Program-made: the position numbers and the translations under genes | NCBI GenBank assembly: GCA_964504915.1 | Contig: CAZDFH010000004.1 | Location: forward strand, 62,001-126,000 | Length of the DNA stretch: 64,000 bases | Origin: CAJBLF01 sp964504915 | GTDB lineage: Bacteria; Patescibacteriota; Gracilibacteria; Absconditabacterales; Absconditicoccaceae | Direction of reading: 5' to 3' | Part shown: positions 51,805-63,473 of the stretch, piece by piece | How the letters are laid out: every line of letters begins with the position of its first letter | Position numbering within the stretch: the first letter of the stretch is position 1 | Notes under the pieces: model-generated | Databases searched by the model: none | What the model saw: the letters and a program-made list of their open reading frames with translations, nothing else | Told to the model about the DNA's origin: nothing

Positions 51805-52542
51805 ATGAAAACATTGTCTGTCGTCATCCCTTTCCTTAATGAAGAAAGAACTATTTGCAAAACATTAGAGGAAATTATCGCTGTCGATCTTTCTCGCCTG
51901 GGATATGAGAAAGAAATTATTCTCGTGAATGATGGGAGTACCGATGATAGTCAATCAGTTATTCAAAAATTTTTGCAAAAAAGTTATCCTGACAATACTA
52001 TCCAGTATATAGAAAATGACAAGAATCATGGGAAATGATATTCTCTTAAAGAATGATTTAGAATAGCTACGTGAGATCTCTTTATCGTCCAAGATGCCGA
52101 TTCAGAATATAATCCTCATGATTATCTCCCCCTTATCGAGAAATTGGAAAAGGATAATTTGGATTTTGTCTATGGGTCTAGGATTGCGTGAATCAAAAAG
52201 TTTAAAAATAATTATTCTACGGCATCTTTTTTGCTGGGCTGATTGGCCGTTTCTTTCCTGACCTCACTATTGACCTTCAAACGAGTCTCTGATGAGCCTA
52301 CCTGCTATAAACTGTATACAAGCAAGCTAAGAAAGTATTTATTGCTTCCACCAGAGCCAAGATTTGAATGGGAGCCTGCGATCACTATGTTACTTCTGCG
52401 CAAATGATTTACCTATGGAGAAGTGCCTATTCATTATACTGCGAGGAAAGTAGCTGAAGGGAAAAAAATCAAATGGAAAGATGGAGTCAAGGCTATTACC
52501 ACATTATTTAGATGGAGATTTAAAAGATTATCATGAAAGTAG
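51805..52542 (+). CDS. GT2 glycosyltransferase, polyprenyl-phosphate sugar synthase type
   Basis: 245 residues. SVVIPFLNEERTICKTLEEI, ILVNDGSTDDS, KGYSLKEGFRIATGDLFIVQDADSEYNP and FEWEPAITMLLLRKG are the GT-A motifs with DxD (DAD). Such enzymes make dolichyl- or undecaprenyl-phosphate sugars that GtrA then moves across the membrane. Possible short C-terminal tail after TTLFRWRFKRLS ends GK*, because the ancestral TGA reads as Gly. It overlaps the following gene by 10 nt. Confidence 0.9.
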
Positions 52543-53729
52543 TCCAACTTACTCCCTATTATCCACCTCATAGATGATGACTAGAATCTGTCGCAGAACA
52601 GTTTAGTATATATTTTGTAAAATTATGATTCTGATCATTAATTAATCTTACTTTTGCTGTTGGACAGGGAAGTATCTTTGCGGATGGAGGTTTGTTGGAT
52701 AAAAATTTGGAATGAGTGTATTCTCATAATAGGTGTATCGGCTACTGGAAAGATGGCTATCAAGTACTCGTTTTACCAGCATTTGATATCGTGCCCAATT
52801 ATCCTTTCCCCAAATTTTGGCAGAGGCAATATTGGCGTATTTTGCGTTATGTAAGGAAATATAATCCTGATATTATTCAGACACATACGAGATTTTTCCT
52901 CTCGACACTCTTGGGTGGATTGCTTGCTACACTATGGAGAAAGACATGGGTGCATGTAGAGCATGGTTCGGGGTTTGTAAAGGGATTGTCTTGGTTCAAA
53001 AGAATCTTTGCTGATACCTATGATCATACACTATGAAGGTTGTGTTTTCGTTGTTCCACGGCGATTGTCGCTATTAGTCAGGCGAACGTGAAATTTATTC
53101 AGAAGTTTGTTTCTTCCAAGAAAGTTACGGTCATTTATAACGGGATGGAGTTATCTTCTACGCATACCATTACCAAACATGACAATGGCATTATTAAGAT
53201 GGCTTATGCTGGTAGATTGAGTACACTCAAGGCAGTAGATATTCTGTTGCATGCTTGTGCTATTTTGGTCGCAGAAGGGCATACTCATTTCACGCTAGAT
53301 ATTATTGGTGAAGGTGAGGAGCGTACACTGTTAGAAACATATGTGAGGGAACATACATTGTCTAAGCTCGTTCATTTTTTGTGAGCCCAACCACATGATG
53401 AGATTATTGACCATATGCTTCCCGCCAAAGATATTGTTATCAATCCTAGTTATCAAGAATGATTGCCAACGTTAGTGGTGGAGTGACTCCTTACGGAGTG
53501 CGTCGTCATAGCTACCGATGTCGGAGGGACAAAAGAGATCTCAGATAAGAAAGACTTGATTATTATCCAACCATGAAGCGTGGATCAACTTGTCGTTGCT
53601 ATGAAAAGTGCTTTCGAAAACTATACTCATCTTCGTGGTCTGTCTCAGAAGGTTGTGAAAGAGAGATTCGATTTACGTAAAAATGCTGAAAACTTTTATG
53701 CTTTGTACAAGAAATTACTTCATGAGTAA
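52533..53729 (+). CDS. GT4 glycosyltransferase
   Basis: 398 residues, GT-B fold. N-domain KVVQLTPYYPPHRGGLESVAE with UGA at GG, then VEHGSGFVKGL. The C-domain has AYAGRLSTLKAVDILLHAC, FLGAQPHDEIIDHMLPAKD and NPSYQEGLPTLVVEGLLTECVVIATDVGGTKEI, where the EGLP..VVE block is the donor-binding GPGTxE-like motif of GT4. Acceptor and sugar unknown. Starts inside the end of the GT2 gene (ATGAAAGTAG overlap). Confidence 0.9.
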
Positions 53730-54819
53730 AAAGAAAGTTCTTGTCTTTAATCTGACTACGAGGGGAGGAATGCTTCACTATTCTTCTCAATTTTGTAATG
53801 AACTAGCTAAAACTCATCAAGTGACTGCTGTGGTCGCTAGCTACTATACCTGAACACTTTATGATGATATAGTGACGTTATTTAAGATAAGGACCAACCC
53901 TTCTTTGTGGTCTTTTGTGCTAGATTCTCTGCTGTTTTGGCATCACATTTCTTTGCTTCTCAAAATCAAAAAATACAAACCTGACATCGTTCACATTATG
54001 GATAATCATCCATGGTATCCTTTCTATGTGAGGTTGTGTAGACGAATGTGATATACTATTTACGTGACCCAGCATGATCCTATTTTGCATAGTGGTGAAA
54101 CTCAGACGCTTCTGGGTAAAGTAGCGGCTTGGGTTAATACCGTATTGAGAAGACGTTCTGATAAACTTATTGTCCATGGAGATAAGCTCAAAGAAGAAGT
54201 AATCTCGATGTACAAATTTCCTTCTGATAAAATTGTCTCTGTGCCACATGGTAATTATACTTTTTTTACTAAATGGGCTAAGTGAGCTAAACCTAAGAAA
54301 AATCATTTCTTATTTTTCGGTAGAATATTGGCGTATAAATGATTGGATGTGCTCTTGGCATCTTTGGCACTTGTCAAAGAGCGTATTCCAGATTTCGTGC
54401 TTATTATCGCTGGTAATGGTGATTTAACATCATATGATCCATTACTTGCTACCTACAAAGATAACATTGCACTCTATCATTATGATATCCCTGAAGACGA
54501 GGTATATCTCTATTTCGAACAGTCAGCATTCGTAGTATTGCCTTACAAGGATGCTACGTGATCTGGGATTATCCCTGTTGCCTATGCATTTGGCAAACCT
54601 GTCATTACGACTAATGTCGGAGAATTGTCGACTCATGTGCAAGCAGGCGAAACGTGATTTGTGGTGGAACCCAATAATCCTCAGCAATTGGCTGAAAAAA
54701 TTATTTTGCTATTGGAAGATACAACCCTTGTTACGACTCTCTGAGCTCATGCTTTCTCATATGCACAATCTCATCTGTCGTGGACTCCTATTGTAGATAA
54801 GATATATTGAGCCTCGTAA
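53722..54819 (+). CDS. GT4-like glycosyltransferase, second
   Basis: 365 residues. N-domain MSKKKVLVFNLTTRGGMLHY and DIVHIMDNHPWYPFYVR; C-domain FFGRILAYKGLDVLLASLALV, LIIAGNGDL, ALYHYDIPEDEVYLYF, VVLPYKDATGSGIIPVAYAF and KPVITTNVGELSTHVQAG. The donor Glu of the usual EGxP..LEAM block is replaced by the sequence DATGSGIIPVAYAF. It overlaps the previous gene by 8 nt. UGA supplies the GSG glycine. Confidence 0.88.
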
Positions 54820-54824
54820 ATTTT

Positions 54825-55883
54825 ATGTTCTCTCTCGTGATGATGGATAAAAAATTTATCTCTGTGATTCGGTGATATCATAAGCAAATATTCTCCTTCG
54901 AAAAGGAGCAAAATTATCATATGTTGCCTCTGGAAGTTATGCAAGAGCAATGATATACATGTGAAATTTTTGCTATTGATGCTCAGGTAAAGATAGAAGA
55001 TGATCCTAATTTTGTGCCCTGAGTACATGTGGTGTATTATAAGAACATTTTTCAATACTTGAGATATCTTCGAAGAAATAGGAAATCCATCATATATGCC
55101 AATTCTATTACTATCAAGACATTGCTTGTGTGAATGATAGGCAAAAGAACCGTATTCTATCCACATGCTTATATCTTCTGAAGTAGTATGCTAAAAAGGT
55201 TGATCATTAGATTCTTTTATCGCTTTTTCACAAGAGTGAGAGTCAATAATTCTGCAGAGTTCTCTGCTGTCAATACCATCAAGAAGTGACTTGCTTATAT
55301 CTTGCCTTTGGCTGTCTCTGAATATTTCTTAGTGAATGATGAAAATAAGCAAAGGAGCAATGGTATTTTTATCGGCAATCTTACCCCTATTAAAAATCCA
55401 GAGTTTCTCATAGATACCTGTATGCTCCTCAAGCAAAAAAAGATTCCCTTTACTATTATTATCGTAGGAGAGGATAGATATTGCAAACAAGGAAAAACAT
55501 TTAAAGATTTAGTGCATGCTTTTGGCCTGGATGCTTATTTCCATTTTCTTGGTTTTGTGCCTCATAGGGATATTAAGCCTTATCTAGCTCAATCTCTTCT
55601 CTATATCAATACTTCTCATTCAGAAGGACAATGTCTCGCAGTATATGAGGCGGCTCTAGCTGGCTGTCATCTCTGCTTGCCAAATATATTGGCATTCCCG
55701 AGTGTTTTCGGTACAAATGCTTTGTATCATGCCACGCCCCAAATATTGGCACATAATATTATCTCTGTGCTCAATCATCCGATACATGAACATCGTGTCC
55801 ATAATCAACAATTAATTCTCGAGAAATATACCTATGCTAACATTAAGCAGGGGACTAAGGATTTATTTATTAATCATCTGTAA
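54825..55883 (+). CDS. Glycosyltransferase-like protein, third
   Basis: 352 residues with a GT4-type C-terminal domain: FIGNLTPIKNPEFLIDTCMLL, IIIVGEDRYCKQGKTFKDLV, FHFLGFVPHRDIKPYLAQSL, NTSHSEGQCLAVYEAALAGCHLCL. The donor motif is EGQCLAVYEA. The N-domain is short and contains KGLAYILPLAV at the domain boundary. Start could be MFSLVMM at 54825 or MDKK six codons later. Acceptor unknown. It follows the preceding gene after 5 nt. Confidence 0.8.
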
Positions 55884-55884
55884 C

Positions 55885-56415
55885 ATGTTTTTGGCTAATT
55901 TGTATAATACATTGGAATTCTGGCTTTGTAGAGTACTTGGACTTATAAAATTTAAACATGTTGGCAAAAAGTCAGTTGTTAAATATTGATTATATGGTAA
56001 CGCTGAGCATATTGATATAGGTGATTATGTCTATATTTGAGAGCGCGCACAGTTTTGGTGATTGTGAGGTATCACTATAGGTAATGGCACTATTATCGGT
56101 CCTAATGTGGTCATTAGAAGCTCTAATCACGATTATAAAAGTTGAGATTTTTTGCCGTATGGCCCGGATGCTGAAAAAAAGCCAGTGCATATAGGAGAGA
56201 ACTGTTGGATAGGAGATATGGTAATCATAGCACCTGGATCCATTGTAGGAGAGTGATGTATTATCGGTATGGGAGCTATTGTCTCTGGCACAGTGCCTCC
56301 TTATTCTATCGTGGTTGGTCCTCGTGGGGAGGTCAAAAAGCAAAGAGATATTGATGTCTACAATCGCCTTAAAAAAGAAGGTAAAATTTATATGAAATAC
56401 AAAAAAGCATGATAA
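55885..56415 (+). CDS. Hexapeptide-repeat acyltransferase (WbbJ/maltose acetyltransferase type)
   Basis: 176 residues. Left-handed beta-helix repeats are visible as IDIGDYVYIGERAQFWGLGG, ITIGNGTIIGPNVVI, HIGENCWIGDMVIIAPGSIV and GMGAIVSGTVPPYSIVVG. A conserved SSNHDY segment carries the active-site His. Such enzymes O-acetylate sugars in surface glycans. UGA encodes about six repeat glycines. Ends GCATGATAA, so its last Gly codon is the TGA shared with the next start. Confidence 0.9.
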
Positions 56416-57458
56416 GTCGTATTACGATTTTGGGTCGATTTGGGTGTGGTAATTTCTGAGATGATGCGATATTACACAGTGAGATTATGCTGTTGAAAGA
56501 AAAATATCCAGATGCTCAGATCACTATTCTCTCCTGAGCTACGGAAAGTTTCCAGCGTTCGTTCCTCGGCTGTTCTCTATTCCCTATGCCACCCATTATG
56601 TGGTATAGATTTTACAAATTATGTAACATTACTTATACGATAAAGTTGTTACATATTTTCCAAAAAACCGATCTTTTTGTCTTGTGAGGATGATGATTTT
56701 TTTCCGATAGACAGTTTTTTGCTGTCGCATGACGACTAAGATGGGTCAAGGTTGCACATTATTTCTGAGCTAAAGTCATTGGGTTTTGTATGGGAGCATG
56801 ACCATTTTTCCATGCAAGAAATATGCGTATTATCAAACGTTCTGCTACATATTTTCATTCTCTCATTGTTAGAGACAGGTCTTCACATGACAATCTTATC
56901 GCTGCCTGATGTCCCCAATCTCTTGTCCATACATTGATTGATCCGGCTTTTTTCACGGCTAATTATCATGCAGTGAAACAACCTGAAATTGGGTTTGTTA
57001 TCCATGATCAGGAGGCGTACTTTGTTTCACAAATCAAAACGCTTTTACAGAAGTCAGATTTTTCTGTGAAATTTATTATAGCTGATGTCTTAGATATTGA
57101 GAAAAATAGAAACATTCTGAATGCTTTGGGCGGTGATTCGAGATGCTCCCTGGTGGTGCCTACGTCTGTGCAGGACTTTGTGTCTACGATATGATCATGT
57201 GCTTTTGTCGTCAGTGAAAGATTGCACGGTAGTATTATCTCCTATACGCAGAAAGTGCCTTTCCTCAATGTTTATTATCATTTTAAAGGTCTGGAATTAG
57301 TCCATCTGCTTGGCATTGATAGCTTTTCGGCCGACATCAAAGATTTAGAACATATTGCATTATTAGACTATATCAATAGACTAAATCAGTTCCCCCGGCA
57401 TGATATTAATATGGATACCTATAGGGGTAGCTTATTTACTTTATTGGCAACGCTATAA
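56409..57458 (+). CDS. Polysaccharide pyruvyl transferase family protein
   Basis: 349 residues. Adds pyruvate ketals to sugars, or a related transfer. TILGRFGCGNFGDDAILHS opens the protein, LFVLGGGGFFSDR and KVIGFCMGAGPF follow, and the C-domain has FVVSERLHGSIISYTQKVPF, the (S)xRxHG motif of the family. Three of four glycines in GGGG are UGA or GGA mixed. Overlaps the acyltransferase gene by 7 nt. Confidence 0.88.
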
Positions 57459-58520
57459 ATGACGAAGCTAAAGATATTGACGGATAGCTGGTGAGAAATT
57501 CTGATTTACCAATTGGCTCAAGTGTCGGATTTTTTTTCTATTGAGAGACTGAATAAAGATTTGCTGGGGAAAAAAAGCTTTGATGGTAGTGAGTTCAAAA
57601 ATGCATTAGAAATGAGAAAGAGGGAATTGGATAGCACATATGATATTCTCCACTATAATAATCGAATGGATATGGTCTTGTGTAGAATTCCGTCCCGTAA
57701 AGTTACCATTTATGAATCACATTCTATCCACTTCGGATTGGATTTGAAAAATACATTATATGATCTAGAGACCCCATGGAAAAAATTTACAGGGTTTTTT
57801 ATCCATTTCATTTATAAAATAATCTTTTTCTTTAGGATAAAAAAGGTAGATGTATATTTTACTGGTATACCCTCACCATTACCCTATGCTCAGAAATTTA
57901 GAAAAGATGCTATTCGATTGCCAAATGCTATAGATTTCCCATTGTTTGAGAGGCATTATGACGCCATTTCCTTGGATAAATCGTTTATTAATATTTTCTT
58001 GCCGAGTGCTATTAGGGTCCAAAAATATCAACAAAAGGCTTGGGAAATTATAGATAATATGAGTCAGAAATATGATAATATCAAGATTTATACGATAGAT
58101 CACAAGACATCCAATCACAAGCTCGTGAAAACATATCTAGACAAATATGCAGATAGAATAGTCTGGCTTCCTATGGTTCCTAGGGAAGATATTGGTAATT
58201 ATTATACGGCTGACTTTGATCTCGTGTTGTGAAGTCTTTGGCCCTATGATGATTACGCTATGCTCAATATGATGGAATTGGAATGCATGGCGTGTAAGGC
58301 GCCTATTGTGGCTATGGATTCATTCGAAATTATAAAAACTCCTTTTGCGCAGATAGAAGATCTGGCTTGGAGAGTATTAGAGGACGTGATGTTTAGAAAA
58401 GAATATGTCCAGAGAAATTACGATTATGTCAAAAGAGTTCGTTCATTAGAGAGCGTCCATAAGCTCTACTATGATACATTAAAACCGATTGTTCTCAAAA
58501 AACTAAAGAAAACTATTTAA
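57459..58520 (+). CDS. Glycosyltransferase-like protein, fourth
   Basis: 353 residues. The N-part is unusual: MTKLKILTDSWGEILIYQLA followed by YDILHYNNRMDMVLCRIPSR. The C-part resembles GT-B enzymes: FLPSAIRVQKYQQKAWEIID, IVWLPMVPREDIGNYYTADF, GSLWPYDDYAMLNMMELECM, APIVAMDS. The ELECMACKAPIV block corresponds to E..AMACG.PVV of GT4 proteins. Starts directly after the pyruvyl transferase stop. Sugar and acceptor unknown. Confidence 0.75.
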
Positions 58521-58547
58521 CTATCCGTTTTATTTTATTCATTCTCT

Positions 58548-59159
58548 ATGATGAAAAAAATTCTTGCTATTGGTCCCCATCCAGATGATATAGAACTTGG
58601 ATGTTTCGGCACTATGTGTAAATATGCCGATATGTGATATGAGGTACATTTTCTTGTTCTTACTCATGGAGAATGAGGTACAGATGGTGCAAGTAGAATC
58701 CCAGAGGCAGAGAAAGCCGCTTCATTACTCACATGTAATCTGTCTATCGAAAACCTTAAAGATAGATATATCTCTGAAGGAGCGGAAACAATTGCAGTGA
58801 TTGAAAAATATGTAAAAAAAATACAACCAGATATGGTCTTTGTGCCTTCAATGCATGATATTCATCAGGATCATAGAGCTGTTCACAAAGCAGCCATGGT
58901 TGCTGTGAGATTAGTCAAAGAAATTTTTGTCTATCAATCTCCTAGTACCACATATGATTTCAAGCCAAATTATTATGTAGATATTACCAAATATATCAAT
59001 AAAAAAGTGGAAGCCGTAAAAATTCACTCTTCTCAATGAGGAAAAGTATATATGGCTGATAGAGCAGTCAAAGGTTTGGCCGAATATAGGGCCTTTGATA
59101 TTTTCTTAAATGATAAACTTGTCGAAGCATTTGAAGTCTTGAAATTTATTGAGTATTAG
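58548..59159 (+). CDS. PIG-L/LmbE-family deacetylase
   Basis: 203 residues. Zinc-binding signature GPHPDDIELGCFGTM at the N-terminus and HDIHQDHRAVHKAA in the middle match the LmbE-like N-acetylglucosaminyl deacetylases. In the glycan locus it probably removes an N-acetyl group from a sugar intermediate. UGA occurs at ADMGYEVHF and GEGGTDGAS. ATG 58551 three nt later is an equal start. Its TAG stop overlaps the stop of the convergent HD gene by 3-4 nt. Confidence 0.9.
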
Positions 59160-60055
59160 TCTTCGAGTTTAAAAAATTCTTTGGTGATCGTGTTTTGCGC
59201 TTTTGTTCAGATAGGTTTTACTATTTTTTCTTCTAAGTCTGCTCGTGTCTGGATATTAAATTCAGGAAAATTCTTAACGAGATCTTTGAGTACAAGAAGT
59301 AGACTTGTTTTTAATTTATCCTCTCTATGAGGCTTCACTATTTTTTCTTTCCCAGCTCGTGGTTTACTCTCTATAATGCTTGGCAATGTATCTATAATAT
59401 TTAGCTTTTTAGTTTCGTCTGTGATGCCAAAGAAATCTAATGGGTTTCTCACTCCTAGCTTCGTATCAGGCTTAGTAAATGTGTCTATAAAACTAAACAA
59501 TGCTGAGATTGTTGTTAATTTCTTCGCTTCTCCTATATCGAAGTCGGTATAATCTGATTCTACTTTCTTACCATCAGCTGTGTGATTTGGTAGTCATCGA
59601 TATTCTTCGAATTGCTGATGCAGTACTGGATGCTGAGAAATCAACCTTCAGACATCATGTAAAAATGTTTGCTGCTTTACCGCAGCTATTTCTTCATCTG
59701 AGAATCTTCCACATGCTTTCACCATCGTTTCTACTTCGTTTAAGGCTATAATCATTATTTTCACATGATCTAACAATTGCATATTTGTTTCTTTTTCTCA
59801 TGTGAACTCTTGTGCATATGGTAACGCTTCTTTCCAGAAATTGCTATACTGTTCCTCTATGCTTTTCTCAAAATGTTCTCCAAAATGCTTACTCATCAGC
59901 TCTTTGATTCATGATAAGGCTCACATAATTTCATCATTAGATTTATGAAACCCCAATCTTTGCAAACCATCGTTATTCTTAGGGCTGTTTCGAAGCATAC
60001 CTCTTTCTTGTATAATATGACGTGTTAAGGTCGCCTTGTCGATTGTCATGGTCAT
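59156..60055 (-). CDS. HD-domain protein, probable phosphohydrolase
   Basis: 299 residues, soluble. A LLDHVKIMIIAL segment (His97) and FLHDVGRLISQHP (His133-Asp134) give the H...HD order of HD-domain hydrolases, which act on nucleotides or cyclic dinucleotides. The first 90 and last 130 residues are unassigned and rich in Lys and Glu. It is the only minus-strand gene within the glycan run apart from the flippase, and not obviously part of that pathway. A second Met two codons in is possible. Confidence 0.65.
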
Positions 60056-60231
60056 TACTTATGTAATAAAATTTAGCGACCACGACTATACATATTTTCT
60101 CTCAAAGTGCAAGTTCTTTACTTGTGATGCATACCTTCTGATCTTCTTTTGGAATGGTATAATCTAGTTGAATTATGGCCTATAAATCCTTACATATAAC
60201 TTGTTTCTCATTTTATTTTTAGTGTTGTCAT

Positions 60232-60906
60232 ATGCTTTGTTCCATCCATCAGCCGAATTATCTTCCCTATCTAGGGATGTTTGAGAAGATTGCGAGATCT
60301 GATGTTTTTGTATTCTATGATATTACGCAGTATACTAAGAACGATTATCGCAATAGGAATACTATTAAGTGACCTAATGGTCCGATTCTTCTTACCTTGC
60401 CTACCTTCGCTTCTCTTTCTCAGATGATAAAAGATACTAAATTTGATAATAGAATTCTAGCTAAACATCGGAAAACGATACAAAGTGCTTATCAGAAAGC
60501 ACCTTATTTCGAGCAATATAAGTCTATTTTTGAAGAGATCTATGCCTATCAGTGAGATAATATCTCCGACTTTGATATCATGATTACCAAGAAGCTATGT
60601 GAAATCCTATGAATACAAACCAAAATAGTGGTATTGTCAGATTTGGTTGACCATTTACAATCCAAAAGTACGGATGCCTTGATAGAGGTGTGCAAACTTG
60701 TTGGTGCTGATGAATATCTCTCAGGAAAGGATGGAAAAAATTATGTGGAAATGGAAAAATTTGATGAAGCATGAATCAAGGTATATTTTCAGGATTATCA
60801 ACATCCGACATACTCGCAATTGTGGGGTGATTTCATCCCCTATATGAGTGTGATAGATCTCATTTTCAATGAATGACCACATAGTCTGAAAATCATTATG
60901 GGTTAA
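60232..60906 (+). CDS. WbqC-like family protein
   Basis: 224 residues. SIHQPNYLPYLGMFEKIARS at the N-terminus is the WbqC signature, followed by FVFYDITQYTKNDYRNRN, ILLTLPTF, and VVLSDLVDHLQSKSTDALIE. These proteins occur in O-antigen and glycan loci and are thought to act on amino-sugar or glycine-derived substituents; the reaction is not settled. UGA-Gly in IKGPNG and elsewhere. Its TAA lies on a TTAA shared with the convergent flippase gene. Confidence 0.88.
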
Positions 60907-62444
60907 TTTTTTCTTCGATGTTTGATGGTTTTCATTTCTTTCATTACGCTTCCTATGCTTTTGTAGTTTATCCCTGCAATGATTATGTAGTAAAGGAGTA
61001 GCCCTCCTACTAAGTATAGAATATTTTGTCATCTGTGTGCATCATCGAGTATAAGAAATCTCCCTTTGTATAAGTAGAATATCGCTGTTAGGCCGATAAT
61101 GACAATGGCGTTGCCTAGGAAAAACTTTATGTCAAAGTGTATTTTTTCGTTCTTGTGAATGAGTTTAAAACTTCGTAGCCATAGCATAATCCATGAAACG
61201 ATCCAAGATATTACTGCACCTATCAATCCCATTTTGAGAAAGTAGATGGTGATAATATTTAATATAATATTCACGACAAGTGACCCAAACACTATTTTTA
61301 CCCTATCTCTCACTTTGCCTAGTCCTGCTAGAATGCCGAAATTGATATTAAAGAGGACGTGAAAGACTAGGAATGGGGCTGAATATATCAGTAGTGTTCA
61401 TGAGTGTAAGAATTTTATCCCAAAGAGTGCACTTGCTATTTCTGGCCCAAACGCTCGTAATATCCCTCAGATGCTTAACGTGAATACAGAGAAATATTTG
61501 TAGAGTAGATTTTGTAATGCAGATAATTTGTGATGATCCTTTTTGGTGATTAATTCTGTGACGATAGGGAAAAGGATGGACAGTATAGGATTGACTACCA
61601 TGAAATACACTCAGATGATAATGAGGTAATTTGAATAGAATCATGCCTCTCTGGGTCATAATAGATTGATAATCATTTGCTGGTCGACCTGTGAAAAGAG
61701 GAGCCGAGAATTCGCTCATAGAAACACTCGGAATGCATACTTGAGCTGTGGCTTAATGATATCTTTGGTGATCTCAATCTTTCCTAGTCTCAGTATTTTT
61801 CTATATTTTTTCAAAAAAATAATTCATCCAACGGTGAGTGCTATAGATAGTCCCAATATTCGTCCTATGGAAAAATTTGTGATATTGAGTGTGTTCGTGA
61901 GCCAAAAAATGATGGTAAACCCTAGGATGCTGTACTGTCTAAAAAACTCTATGAGGCTACTTGAAATTACATCTTGAAATCCAATGAAAACAGAATTAAA
62001 TACATTGAGAAAATTGACTCCAATGAAGTAGAGACACAATATTCTGAGAATGTCTTTGGCTGCTGGAGAATGGAAATGATGGATTGCTAACCATCCGGCA
62101 CCAAACCACATTGCTACTGCGATAATTACGCCAAAAAATACTTGTGCTAAGAGGGTCAGTACTACAATAGTCTTGTATCCATTATGTTTTTTTTCTATTC
62201 GATATTTTGGCAGATAATATTGTAATGCCTCTGTAAGTCATAGATCATGATATACTGATAAGAGGAGTACTAGCCCTAGGACACTATAAAATACTCCCAC
62301 TTCTTCTACAGAGAAATGGTTGGAGACAATTACCCTGATAAAATAGCCTATAGGAGCTACCAGAAACATAAAAAAATATAACCGGAATCCTTTCTTGATT
62401 AGCTTCTCTCCTAGTGGTTGATCGGTTAGAAATTCTCCGTCCAT
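60903..62444 (-). CDS. Oligosaccharide flippase (Wzx/PST family)
   Basis: 513 residues with about 12-14 hydrophobic helices. The start KLIKKGFRLYFFMFLVAPIG, then VEEVGVFYSVLGLVLLLSVY and GLTEALQYYLPKY are typical of PST/MATE-like flippases, which move undecaprenyl-linked glycan units across the membrane. The C-terminal end is basic (MKTIKHRRKN). Several helix glycines are UGA. It is transcribed with ispH upstream (20 nt apart) on the minus strand, converging on wbqC. Confidence 0.9.
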
Positions 62445-62464
62445 ATTTCTATGCTATATAAAAT

Positions 62465-63367
62465 TTATTTCAATGTTAATGCTTTTTCATCATAGCCATT
62501 CGCTACGAAAAAATCAATCACATCCTGAATGTCTTTTTGTGGGGTAGATGCTCATCCTGTTACGGCTACCTTTTCATTTGTGAGGAGTTCATCATGTGGA
62601 TACTGTAAAATGTCGTCGAGCGATTCTCCGTAAAAAGTCAGTTTGTTATTTTTTAATCCTATACTATAAAGTTCTTTAGTGTTGTTACTCTCTTTCCCTC
62701 AGATGACGATAAATGTGTCAAACTTATCTAGGTTTTGTAAGATAACTGCCTGTCTGTCGTAAGTCGCTTTACAGACATCAGATTGATTTGGAATGTTCGC
62801 ATTGGGATACGCCTTTCTAATCTTTTTTATTATCCCTTGGACATCCGCAAAGTTGAGTGTGGTCTGTGAAAGTACTGCCAGTTTCGTGTTTTCTTGTATT
62901 TTTGGAATATCTTCTTTAGCTTGGAAAACAAAGACTGTCGCTCACTGAGATCTAATATAATCTACTATATTTTTCCCTTCTTGATGATGTTCTTTCCCGA
63001 TATAGAAGAAAGTATCTATGCCATTTTTTACAAATTCATCGGCCTCGATATAAATTTTAGTCACAAATGGACACTCCAGGTTATATACGGCACTAAATTT
63101 CTCCTTCGCCTCTTGCAGGATATTTCTATTGATCCCATGAGCTGAGAATACGATGATAGCATCTGGATCTTTCACTTCATCTAAAGATTCTACAAATACT
63201 ACTCCCTGAGATTCGAGTTTCTGTGCAACTTTTGGATTATGTACTAGTGAGTGTATACAATATATGGGTGTATTAGGATGATTGTGGACAATCACTGCAA
63301 GTTTGGATATTGATCTTTCAGCCCCAAAACAGAAGCTGGATGGTTGGAGTGAGTATACGGTTTTCAT
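62465..63367 (-). CDS. ispH: 4-hydroxy-3-methylbut-2-enyl diphosphate reductase
   Basis: 300 residues. Last step of the MEP isoprenoid pathway. The three iron-sulphur Cys are in SSFCFGAERSI, NLECPFVTK and QSDVCKATYDRQ. The substrate-binding elements are HSLVHNPKV, FSAHGIN, GKEHHQE, and the later IGGKESNNTKEL with TGGASTP. ATG 63367 (MKTVYSLQPSSFCFG) gives the usual N-terminus. ispG lies close by on the other strand. The upstream frame stays open but has no ATG that fits. Confidence 0.95.
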
Positions 63368-63473
63368 GTCGAATTTCTCAGATAAAATTCGTTGTAATGT
63401 AAGGGCAATTCTATATATTATATGGGGTAAAATCAAATCAAAAACCTCTTTACTGTTTTATGATATTTTGATC

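Noticed and set aside
60056..60231. Possible tRNA or small RNA in the gap before the WbqC gene
   Set aside because: No T-arm consensus, acceptor pairing or terminator hairpin could be found. It looks like an ordinary promoter region.
63368..63436. N-terminal extension of IspH
   Set aside because: The extension starts from a non-ATG codon and has no counterpart in IspH proteins. ATG 63367 gives the usual start.
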